From Amorphophallus konjac (Eukaryota > Streptophyta > Magnoliopsida > Alismatales > Araceae), in NCBI GenBank assembly GCA_022559845.1, contig CM040128.1, positions 176,010,413 through 176,074,412 on the forward strand: 64,000 nucleotides of DNA, written 5' to 3'. Positions 23,526 through 33,135 of the stretch are shown piece after piece. The position numbers were made by a program, and so were the translations under genes. How positions within the stretch are numbered: position 1 is the first letter of the stretch; each line of letters begins with the position of its first letter. The notes under the pieces were generated by a model. That model worked only from the letters and a program-made list of their open reading frames with translations, did not search any database and was not told where the DNA came from.

Positions 23526-23761
23526 TACTGATCGATGTTTTAAACTTCGTCACGGTCGCGGCTCAGGCTACCTGCGATTGAGATCCTCCTTCCCCCCCTT
23601 TACCCCGGGTTTTGAACCGCTGACTTAACGATATCATCTGTTTCTACGGTTGGTGTCATTATCTTGCCCGCCTTTCTGGCTTCGGTATGAAGTTCCATTT
23701 CCGCACATGAATATACGTTTGCCTCTCGAGGCCTCCTACTTTTAGCGTTTAATCAAGGGTT

Positions 23762-23900
23762 GTCCTTCCTTGGAAGGACGTAATTAACGTCATAGCGTTC
23801 AGGGTATGACGGACTTCGGGTCCTGACTCGGACTTCACAATCGACTGACCATGTCAGATCGAGCGCACAATAAAATTGTCACTTCGGTGACTGGCACCCC
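23762..23900 (+). other. 18-bp palindrome, UUCG hairpin and primer-binding-type site
   Basis: GTCCTTCCTTGGAAGGAC (23762-23779) is a perfect palindrome. GTCAC-TTCG-GTGAC (23878-23891) would form a five-pair stem closed by a UUCG tetraloop in RNA, directly followed by TGGCACCCC (23892-23900), in the position of a primer-binding site. T3 has the same parts with different stem bases. Confidence 0.55.
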
Positions 23901-23954
23901 AATAAATAAATAATAAAATAAATAAATAAATAAATAAAATAAACCAAATAAGAT
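23901..23954. repeat. AATA-rich simple repeat
   Basis: An AATAAATAA microsatellite of about 50 bp lies between the T2 primer site and the gag remnant. A similar TTTATT stretch adjoins the T3 site at 47415-47460. Confidence 0.8.
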
Positions 23955-26403
23955 AAATGCGTCGAACAGGCAACCCGTGCCCATTCTCTTGAGAGAGTCT
24001 GGCCGCTCCGGTGCATCCCTGGCGATGCTCAGGGTCTCTTCGATAGCTTGCCGAAGCCTGACGAGCGACATGGAGTTTCCTTCCGCATCGATCTGCTCCC
24101 ATTGGATCTGTTCCTGGATGAGATATTGGACTTCCTCACAGGACTCGATCGGGTGGCAGATTTTGGCGTGGAAGGGGCAATACTGGGGGTGACTACGATC
24201 CCAATGGGTGTAGCCAGGAGGCGAGTCGTGGGGCATGATTTGCCTAGTCTCGACGAGGATATCGAAGAGTCACTTGGTTCTCTCCCTGGGGAAGGAGAGA
24301 GGTCTCCGATCGTGCCAAGGCCTCCAGCCTGGATACTAGATTGAACGTTCCCTTCGACTGGCGCTGGGCTCCTCTGATTCATAGTCAGAAAGAGAGAATG
24401 CGGCCATCATGTGGATGACATTGCCCGAGGGGTGAGCCACGCATGCTGCTTTAGTTGGCCTGGCCCACGTATGTGGCTGCGGGGGATCGACGAGGCCGCT
24501 CTTCATCTTGACGAGGCTGTCTCGGATCAGCTTCTGTGCTTGAGTTTTGAAGACGTAGCAATCTTCAATTGAATGACCCAGCATGCGATGGTACAGGCAG
24601 TACTGGGATCGTCGGTATTCAGGGCCTCATCCGGCTTGCAGATTTCTGGCAGTTCGACAATCTTCTGAGCCATGCAGATGTCGAAGAGCATCTTTGTATG
24701 TTCCTTCTTAAAGGAGAATGGTGTCTTCATACGCTCTGAGAAAGGAGGAGCAGCCGGCTTGTCCGCTGGCTTTTTGTCAGAGCCACGGGATTCGGCCGCT
24801 TTACTAGCCTCAGTGGCAGGGGTGAACTCTATGATAATCACCTCCTTACCGGACTGGCATTCTCGCGCTTGTTTACCCTTTGCTGCAGTATAGCTTGGGT
24901 TATCGGCGAAGAACATCTCTATCTCAGCGACCGTCGAATTGAGCTGGTCGAAGCCTTTGATATTGGTGCCGAGAAGCTTTTCGCTGACCTCGGCTGCCAG
25001 ACCTCGACGACATATAGTGATAGCTTCCTCCTGGACGGGTGGATTGACGCACCTCATGCTGAGGTCTCGCCACTTCTTGATGAAGTCGAGGGCACTCTCG
25101 CCCTTTTTCTGTCGAAGGGAGCAGAGTTCGGCTAAGGAGACCTTTCGCTTGGCCGTTTGAAATCGGTCGAGGAACTTCTTCTGGAGATCGGCCCAGTCGA
25201 TGACTGAGTTGGGCTTCAGACGGGAGTACAATTGGAAGGCCGTTCCCGTGAGCGAAGTGGCAAAGTAGCGGAGGAGATAGGATTCATCCAACGCTAACTC
25301 ACCCATGGCCGTAACATAGTAGGCCAAGTGTTCATGTGGCGACCCCTGCCCATCGAACTTTTGCAGCTTCGGGGGCTTGGAGTATTCTGGAGGAAGCTTC
25401 TTCAACTGGTGGTGAAGCGGGTAGGGTACACTGTAGAGGTCCACCGTGACTGTCCCTTCACCATACTGGGTGAGCTTTGTCTCGACAATGTGCTCGATCA
25501 TCTGGCGTTGTGCCAAGAGATTTTCTGGCACTGGCATGTTGGAGGCTCGTGGTTGAGCCTCAACCGGGGGCGTGCCAAACCCAGTTGCCAACGGGGTTCG
25601 GGCGATCGCCGCTGAGGTGTTGGCAGCATCTCGGGCCGCCGAGGGTACCGTGCCTCGGCTTGAGGCATAGCAGGTTGCTGAGGGTGAAGGTCTCGCTCCT
25701 GGACGAGGTCCTACAGGAGGGCCTTGAGATGCTGGTTCTCCTTCATTAGGGTGTCGAGGGTCACTTCCTGAACCTCATTCGCAGGCGGGTCGTTGTTGAC
25801 CGGTTCTGCATTGATAGGAGGGTCGCGGTCTTCCACCGGGACCTCTTCCGCGCGTTCCGACGCCTGCGGTCCGGCAGAAGTGCCGATATGACCTGTTGAA
25901 GGAAGTGGCGGAGTTAGGTGGCGTGGCCTCCTAAAGTGGGACAGAGGCTGGTTCAAGTCGTCAGACTGGGTGTCTGGCTGGTGTCTGGTAGTGTAACACG
26001 CGAACACTCGAACATCATCATTGATAAACCGGGCCGTCCTCTTCCTCCGGTGGTGTCGCTCAGGGTGGACATGCGTCCCTAGTCTGTCAAAGACTGAGAT
26101 GCACTGTAGAGGGGGCTCATTCCCGATGTTAGTCGGAGGAGAACCCTGGACAGGTTGCTGGATGGCCTGAGGACGGGCTCACCTTTGCCTCTGCTTGCTT
26201 GAGCGGGGGACATTGGACGACTGGGCATCGTCAGACTGTGCTACTGTAAGGCCAGACGCATCCCGTCTGATGCCGCATCTGAGTGCTCGTAGGGGGTTGG
26301 TGATACGCGCCCTTCGAACAGCTTGAGCTTCCTCTGGGGTGACCCAGATTCTTCTCAGGTCCGATTGCTGGTCTCCCTTATCGCCATTTTTCCGACGAGT
26401 CAT
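23955..26403 (-). pseudogene. gag: Tat-like gypsy gag with two CHHC zinc knuckles, frameshifted
   Basis: A possible start is ATG at 26403 (MTRRKNGDKG), followed by fragments to 25711. The best block is 25591-24600, a Ty3/gypsy gag core: LQKFDGQGSPHEHLAYYVTA, FQLYSRLKPNSVIDWADLQK, FIKKWRDLSMRC. A one-base shift near 24605 separates it from CLYHRMLGHSIEDC (about 24560-24600), and a second knuckle-like motif CPFHAKICHPIESC lies near 24130-24180; both fit C-x2-H-x4-H-x4-C. Such doubled C-terminal knuckles should bind genomic RNA. The frame dissolves at about 23960 against the AATA repeat. At least three frameshifts or stops make it non-functional. Confidence 0.8.
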
Positions 26404-27934
26404 CTTGGGAGGCCGTGTGTCTTGCTGCGGTGGGTGCCCCCGGGCTGCCACCGAGGAACCCGCTCCTTTGAGCTTTGCCCCGTCCTCTCGTGTTTGACGT
26501 AAGAGGTCAAAACGATTGGAAGTGGGGATGGTGGGAACAGTCCGTTCTCAGGGTATAATTGGCTCACCCCCGTCGAGACGGATCCGTAGGTCGTCGACAA
26601 GGACCGTCTTTCCGGAGTTGCTGGTTGCAGCAGTAAGTCGCCTACTTCTGCGGCCATGGCAACGCTTCTTCTGAGGAGCTGAGGAAGACTCCGCCCTAAG
26701 ATGGTAGACCGAGAAAACATGGCCCAGAATGACCGGCAAGGTGAAGCCATCGGTCCGAAGTGCCGGGATCGATCCCCGGGGTAAGTAGCCCGCACCGGTA
26801 GTCGATGGCTGGGTGACTCGGGTGTAAGCCTTTGCCCGCACTGATAAGAGTGTTGCCGATGCTCGAGATGACACTCTTGCGCCAGAAGGCGTAGCCGTTG
26901 GAAGTGTCGGGGTGCCGACGCCCCTGGGTCGGGGACCCGTGGTAGGTGCCGGTGTAGTCTGGGCTCGAGTTGAAGGACCCGAGGAAGGTGCTGAGGAGCA
27001 CTGCCGCCTAGGTAGGAGACCCACGGGGAGAGCCGGTTCAACTGGAGCTCGGGACCGGGGTCCCGAGTGCACTACCGGGGAGCCGCGAACTCGGGGATGG
27101 GAGCCCGTGGTGAGTGGCGGCCTTACCGAAATTCAGGATGGGAGACCCGATGCAGATGCTGGGAAGCCGTAGACCCGGGGCTGAAAGCCCGTGTTGGGTG
27201 CTGGCTTTGCTGGGGCTCGGGCTTGAAGACCCGAGGCGGATGCTGAGAAGCCGTGGACCCAGGGCTGGGAGCCCGTGTTGGGTGCTGGCTTGGCTGCGGC
27301 TCGGGGTTGAGGACCTGAGGAAGACGCTGGGAAGCCGTAGACCCGGGGATGAGAGCCCATGTTGGGTGCTGGCTTGGCTGCGACTCGGGGTTGAGGACCC
27401 GAGGAAGACGCTGAGATGGTGACTGAAGTCCAGAGCACAGGGCCCGTGTTGGAGATCGGACGGGGCTGGCGTCGGGAGCTGATGTTCACCCGGACTGGGG
27501 TTGATCTGGGGGCCCTGTAGGGGCCGACAGTGGTAGTCCGGCGCCCGGCACTCGGGGGGGACACTGGAGCTGGAGACGCACATGGCGCGTTGGCCGCAGG
27601 GGCCACTAGAGAGACTGGAGTTAGCTGAGAAGCAGCCACATGGATCACACCCAGAAAGTAGGGCGATCCGATAACCAGGGCAAAGCTGTCGAAAGCAATC
27701 GGCGTCGCAAAGTAGCCCACCCAGGCATGGGTGGCGATGACATTGGGACCGTAGGTGATGGCCGCCATAGTTGCCAGAGTGTTGAGTGCTGCGGAGGCGA
27801 CGGTCGCTGACAGTCACTGAGAGCGGCCCGACGATCGAAACGCGGACCGGAGGCTGCTGGAGAATGCGCACGAGTACCCTCCTCTGCCTCTCCTGCAAGG
27901 ACAGGGAAAGGGCACCGGGATTCAGGGCTGGCAC
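26404..27934 (-). pseudogene. Coding-like region upstream of gag, with Pro/Ser tandem repeats
   Basis: Two overlapping - strand frames are open here: 27934-27038 and 27768-27133. The second starts MAAITYGPNVIATHAWVGYF and looks more protein-like, then becomes Ala/Pro/Ser-rich. Both run through the tandem repeat at 27082-27420, whose 84-bp period keeps every frame open. This might be the N-terminal part of gag or an extra first ORF as in Ogre/Tat elements. I recognise no domain. Confidence 0.4.
27082..27420 (-). repeat. 84-bp tandem repeat, about four copies
   Basis: GCCGTAGACCCGGGG and GCCCGTGTTGGGTGCTGGCT recur at 27166, 27250 and 27334, with a diverged copy upstream at about 27082. The period is 28 codons. 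Confidence 0.8.
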
Positions 27935-28197
27935 AAACTTTTCTTCAGCAAAAAGAAGGAAGGAGGGAGACGTCCCACCGGGCGTGCTATCCTCTCTGTT
28001 GTGCGGGTTTTTATGCCGGTTAACCAGGGTGAAGGAAGGAATGCAGCGGGGAAGGAAAAATACGGGAGTTTGATGTATCTCAGGTATCCTCCTTACGGTT
28101 GCATGCCTCTCACGGCGGTACCGGACAGTCTCCTTTTACGGAAAGTCGAAAGGGGCGGAATGGCACGAGAATGTCGGGCTAAGGGTTAACCGGACAG
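27935..28197 (-). other. Leader of T1 between primer site and first ORF
   Basis: Nothing gene-like was recognised. It is purine-rich on + at about 27945-27980. Confidence 0.4.
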
Positions 28198-28212
28198 GGT
28201 GCGGGCGTGCCA
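28198..28212 (-). other. Primer-binding-type site of T1
   Basis: On the - strand it reads TGGCACGCCCGCACC, nearly the same as the T3 site (TGGCACGCCCTCGCA), and stands between the LTR-like region and the gag side. The corresponding tRNA was not identified. Confidence 0.5.
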
Positions 28213-29388
28213 GTCGATCTCTCAACAATCACTCATGAAACCAAGGTTTGACCGGGGAAGCGCCACCAGGGCGCGGCACGTGGGCTCAGGGGATCAGGCG
28301 ACATGTGGAGAGAAGGGGTTCCATGGGTGCGAGTGCGTAGGCGATTGTGGGAATCATGTACAGGACGTCTTTCTCCACCGGCCGCAAGCAATCAGTGTTT
28401 ATTTACATCGGATTGAATCCGAATACCTTCGTTCCATGCTGAAGAAAAGTCTTTATATGTGTCTGAAGCCATGGGCGGAGGGCTGGGCGCATTCAACAGC
28501 TAGGAGTACGTGTTAGACTGAGGGGCCTTTACTGGAGTTGGGGTATCGGGCACGGATACCGAGTGGTGTGGGTAGGAAGTTGGAGGCCCGAATACGGGCG
28601 CATGTATTTCACTGGTTTTACGATGAGCCACATGGGCTTTACAAATGGGCCGAGGAGGCCGAAGTACAACGGGCGCAAGCTGCGGGACATTTCCGACACG
28701 TGAGTCGGCCCCCGGGTCATTGCGTGACAAAGCGGGTGTCCGCATGTTCTACTGGAACTCTTTACAGAGGAGTTGGTGTAGGTCCGGCTGCCTTGGTGGT
28801 CAGAACGGACATGGCTGGCGCCTGCCGGAGGTCGGACACGGCTCAAGGCGAGCGATCGAGTCCGGGTCTCGGACGGAGATTGTTGTCATGCTAGAGAGTC
28901 AAGGTCGGCCCCGGGACTATGATTCCGGGGCCATATGTCCAACTAGACTCGCTTCGTCAATCTGAGGGGCCGACGGCCGACTAGAGAATGAACGGTGGGC
29001 ACGCGGATCTGTGTCGAGGGCCGACGCGGTCATAATGTGGTACCCTTCGTCACCGCGGTGAGTGCCGTAAGTCGACGTACACGGGCGGACCTAGGGCACG
29101 GGCGTATTCACCGTTGGTACGGTCATCTTACATGAGGCGGGGATGGACTTGGCATGAGACGGCTAGACACCGCGTGAGGGTAGTACGTAAGACATACCCT
29201 CGGCGTGTGTGAGCCGACTAGCAAGTCAATCGCGCGCGCACTTGTCTTCTCGCGTTCCCGACCCTTGCCGAAAGCCTCGGAAGTCTGAGGGTGCGATAAT
29301 TAGGCCGGGGAAGTTAGCACTTCCTTCACGCGTTGTGTGTCTGTATCTGTTGTCGTCTCTCTCTTTTTTGGGCTTGCAAGGGGGGCAA

Positions 29389-29394
29389 TTTATA
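29389..29394 (-). promoter_or_regulatory. TATA box of T1
   Basis: Read on -, CTTCTATAAATTGCCC lies just downstream of the three hairpins, the same order (inverted repeats then TATA) as in both Sirevirus LTRs. Confidence 0.5.
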
Positions 29395-29416
29395 GAAGTT
29401 GAAGGGGTGGGGGTGG

Positions 29417-29739
29417 GGTTTAGGCGGACCAAGTTGAGGGTCCAACTTGGTCCGGGTAAACCCCCCAAATAGTGTTTTTATTTTTATTTTATTTGAATTT
29501 TTTATGTGTGTGTTTGTGTGTGTGTCGGAGTGGAAGGGGTGGGGTTTAGGCGGACCAGCTTGGGTGTCCAAGCTGGTCCACCTAAACCCCTTCCCAAGGG
29601 GGTTCGGGCGGATCATGTTGGTCCTTTTTTTTGTTTTAAAATCTTTTTTTTGTTATATAAGGGTTTAGGCGGACCAGCCTGGACCCCCTGGGGGTTTAGG
29701 CGGACCAGTCTGGGGGCCAGGCTGGTCCGCCTAAACCCC
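29417..29739. repeat. Three long hairpins built on GGTTTAGGCGGACC
   Basis: Hairpins lie at 29417-29462 (20-bp arms, 2 mismatches), 29541-29590 (23-bp arms, 1 mismatch) and 29691-29739 (23-bp arms, 1 mismatch). A fourth, single arm at 29661-29683 can pair with the 3' arm of the last hairpin. Loops are only 3-6 nt. Confidence 0.9.
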
Positions 29740-30277
29740 TCCCCAAGGGGGGGTTTGGGTGCACCAGGTAGAGGGAGAGAGAGGGAGTGGTCCCCCCCTC
29801 TATAAAACCTTGTTTTTTGGTTAATTTAGCCCCACTTTGACTCAGTTTGAACGCTCGAAGATAAATGATACGGGCTTGGACTGGCTGACTGGCTGCTTGT
29901 GCGCGTAGACCGAGGGATTGACATGTGCGACTCCACGTATTCCCGGGACTTCGTCTTCGTGAATTCTTTCGTGTACGAGTACGACGAACGAGCTTTACAC
30001 AAACCTCGGACCGCATCTGCATGAACAGGGACTGGGGAGGGCTGTCGGACCTCCGGGCTGAGGAGAGGGCGCGGCCCCCCGGGGAGTTCGCCCTCCCCGG
30101 GGGCGCAGCCACGCCCTGGGGCACACGGGCCCCGGGCAAAGCCGTAACCCCGAGGGTTGGCTCCCGGGGGTCTTCCTTCATCTTCTAGGGATACCCCTTG
30201 GGGGATATAAAGTTCCGGGAGGTTGAAATGGCCCATGGTAGCCATTGTTCTTCGAGTTGTAGTGGCCGCTCGCAAGG

Positions 30278-31000
30278 TGTTCGGGCGAATGCCCGACACA
30301 CCCCGGGTTGCTGAACGAGTCGCGTAGGTGGCCGACGGGCCTCGGATTTGGCCAAGGGCCAAAGGTAGGAGTCCGTAGGGGCTAGGAGGAGGCACCTTGG
30401 GCCGATGAGCACTACCTCGAGCTACGTGCCGTGTTGTACGGCTGGTTGGCAGGGTAGCCTCGGGTTGCCCCGAGAGCCAAGTTCGGTGGCTTGTCGCCAC
30501 ATGTCTGAGGGTCGGGGGTGGCCCCAACTTGCTGGGGGGGGTCATTGTAGGACCCAATTGGTGTACTGGGACCATGGGGTGGCCCATGGGTTGGTGTAGA
30601 AAGGTTGAAACACGTGCGCCCACAAGGTGTTCGGTAGAATGCCGAACACACGTGTGTGAGCCGTACATGCGTACTACGGGCCTCCTGAGCCTGTGGTTGA
30701 CCTATTTGGGTCTCCCTTTGACCTTGGAGGGTTGAGGGAAGGCGTTCCGGGGTAGGCCCCTATCCTCTTCACTGAGTGCCATGTGGCATGGCTTGTAGTC
30801 GGAGTGTCCCCGGGGCGGCCCGGGTGACCGTGTAGAGTGCGGAGGAAATCCGCGACTTATGAATTGGGAGCGATCCCGATTGATTGCTAGGGCCGTCGTG
30901 CACCTCGGCCAACGTGCTAGGGCCGTTGGTCGGGCCCACTGGGTTGTCGGAGGGGCCGGGTAGCCCATGCCTTGAAGGTGTTCGAGGAAATTCCCGAACC
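30278..31000. repeat. Diverged 350-bp repeat marked by TGTTCGG hairpins
   Basis: The preceding AAGG and inverted repeat TGTTCGGGC-GAAT-GCCCGACA (arms at 30278) recur at 30628 and 30979, spaced 350 and 351 bp. Each is preceded by a GCCCATG box. Stem sequences differ while pairing is largely kept. Confidence 0.65.
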
Positions 31001-31056
31001 CCTATCTCCGGTTATTTGGCTGGGGAAATAGTCCGAGTACAACAGCGGTCCTCACT

Positions 31057-31075
31057 GGGTCGCCATATGATTTCT
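31057..31075 (-). other. Primer-binding-type site next to LTR Z
   Basis: On the - strand it reads TGGCGACCCAGTGAGGACC, 2 bp after the LTR end. It resembles the TGGCGACTC-type sites common in Tat-like elements. Confidence 0.55.
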
Positions 31076-31077
31076 AT

Positions 31078-32125
31078 TTTTTTTAAAAAAAATAGATGAG
31101 GAAAAAGAAGGTGGCGGTCTTCTGGTGACTGCTACCATCAGGTGGCGGTCCTCTGGAGACCACCTTCTCAATTTATTTATTTATTTTTTTGAAAAACTCC
31201 CAATGGGCGGGAAAAGCTCCGAATGATGACAGTCTATCATCCAACCGCCTCCATAAGACGGTCCCTGGTGCGGCCGCCTCCAAAAATCGACCCCCATTCG
31301 ACGAGTTGATGATACATCTTCAATAAAACGGCTATACCATGCTTAATACTCAATAAAAATTATGAAAAATACTACCAATGGAAAGAACACTTGAAAACGC
31401 ACAAGATGACATGAATTATTAAAAAATTAGCCTGAGAAAAACTAACCTTAAATCGAATTGAAGAGGAAGAGAAAAACTGGACGAAATGCTCAAGAGCTCC
31501 CGTTTCTCCTTCAAACCACACCCCCAAATCGCCTCCAATCTCTTTCCCAACGTCGCAAAAGCCTAGAGGGTGATTAGAGGGGATTATAGGGGCCTATTTA
31601 TGGAAAAATCTTGGCCAAATTAGTCAAGATTGATTCCCTTCCCCAAAAATGAAAATTCTCCACCTCCGAATTTGGTGTTCTAGGAAGCAAATTCTAACTT
31701 TTCCTCTTAACCTCGCCTTAATTTGATGGAAAAACGTGGGAAATAAGCCTAATCCATGGTGGGCTATGATATAGGATTTAAATTTTATGACAATCTTCTA
31801 GAAAAGAGATTAATTTAATCATATAAATGGGTGTTTAACATGTGCTACGAATTTTAGGCCTACTTAACCCTTTTTAGCCTATTAACCCATAATCCAGCCC
31901 ATTATGGGTTATCCAATGGCCCAATTGTAAATCATAATCTATTCTAGGGAATTTAATTAGGTCTCCTATGATTTTTCTAAAATTTAAACTATTTAGTTTC
32001 AATTTATTTCAAGAAAAACTCAATTATCTAGTTTATAACAATATAATTTCATCATTTCATAATTATTATAATTATTTAACTAAATTGAAATATTTATTTA
32101 TCTAGTTATTTGTTGGGTTTCTACA
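31078..32125 (-). repeat. LTR Z (1048 bp, - strand)
   Basis: It runs TGATTTC...TCTACA on +. A primer site adjoins its left end and a possible polypurine tract (AACGGGCAG on -) adjoins its right end at 32126. A - strand TATA box (CATAAATAGGCCCC) is at 31595-31602. Two GGCGGTC...GACC inverted repeats lie at 31109-31170. Internal sequence on both sides suggests it is an LTR shared by tandem copies. Confidence 0.6.
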
Positions 32126-33135
32126 CTGCCCGTTGGCAATGTCATGGAAGTCTGTACCATCGTCCCATCCGTCCCAGGGCTAAAAGTCAGTGGTCCCCGA
32201 CACCCTGCCATGAGGAGGGGTCGTTCTGGCCAGCGGATGATTGGATATTGGTGAAGAAGTGGGTATTTGTGAGTAATAACTTTTAACTATTCACTTTAGG
32301 CCCAATAAGAATTAATTCCGATTTTCTTAACACGGTGCCTCTTTAGCCTCTGTTAGAGCATCCGAGCAATTCTGATCCCCTAGTAGGCTGGCCCTCGGGG
32401 ATATGGCACTCGGGATGACTCTGGATGTCGCCAGTCGTGCACATTCGATCATTTAAGGGACCGTCCCAGACTCCCCGTGGATGAGCACCCGCTTTTACCA
32501 CCCAAAATACCCGAGTCTGGGGGAGGTGCTGTCAAAATTTCACCAGACCGTAAGTTGATATATAAAATAAATAAATAATAATAAAAAACATTATCATAAT
32601 GGTAAAAATAAAAAATGAATGAAATAATAAAATAATTCATAAAAACTAAATGTATAGCCAAAACAACGAAAAATCAATAATAAATAAATAAATAAAATAA
32701 AATAAAATAAAATAAAAGTAAACATATATACGTATGATTAAAAGATCAAAACAAAATATTTATGGTCAAAACTAAGAAAAAAAAGAAAAGATAGGAAAGA
32801 AATAATAATAAAAAATGGATGAATGTAAAAAAAAAAGTGTCCGGCATGGGGTGCCATGATCTGGTACCCCCTCTCCCTTTCTCTAAAAAAAAAGAATCAG
32901 GTCGGTCGATACGGGTCGAGGCCCTGTTGACTCAGTCCCCTGTCAACCCAGTCGACAGGCCCTGCACTTTTTATCGGCGGAGTTCCATCAATGTATTAAA
33001 AAAAAGGGAGATCTAGCGCTCCCTCCCCTACTCCCCATTTCTTTAACGACAAATGAATCAGCACACTGTGCAATCTTATGATTTTAAATCCCTTTTTTAT
33101 TCTGATCACGTTTCACCTTTTGCACTAATTGATTC
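32126..33135. other. Tat-like non-coding sequence and AT-rich tract
   Basis: No gene is visible. 32260-32340 has TTTTAACTATTCACTTTAGG followed by CCCAATAAGAATTAATTCCG, which recurs at 43895-43945. 32464-32560 is another copy of the conserved module (GTGGATGAGCACCCG, GGGGGAGGTGCTGTCAAAAT). 32560-32820 is AT-rich simple sequence. The right end is the insertion site of gypsy-1 (target GATTC at 33131-33135). Confidence 0.55.

Larger units (their letters stand above)
20173..23891 (+). repeat. LTR-like block T2 (+ strand), Tat-like, boundaries approximate
   Basis: Read on + it has TGTTGACA at 20173, a TATA box (20623), a GA-rich leader, an AATAAA-like site (about 21008), GCCGAG arrays, two copies of a conserved module (22577, 23441), an 18-bp palindrome (23762), and a hairpin against a primer-binding-type sequence (23892). 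The - strand block at 47.5-50 kb (T3) shows the same order of parts. What lies right of the primer site is - strand gag, so T2 is either a solo or truncated element in that gag-pol, or the junction of two elements. Confidence 0.5.
28213..31030 (-). repeat. LTR-like region of T1 (-), left edge at the primer site, right edge uncertain
   Basis: It contains, in - strand order, 350-bp periodic hairpins (31.0-30.28 kb), GGACC hairpins (29.74-29.42 kb), a TATA box (29389-29394), and a GC-rich downstream part ending at the primer site. One further hairpin, GGCCCCGG...CCGGGGCC, is at about 28906-28931. Long ORFs across 29.8-30.7 kb are GC-driven and carry no domain. The start of the LTR was not found. 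Confidence 0.45.

Noticed and set aside
29826..30668. 280-codon - strand ORF in T1
   Set aside because: GC-rich LTR-like DNA containing hairpins, no recognisable domain, composition-driven open frame.
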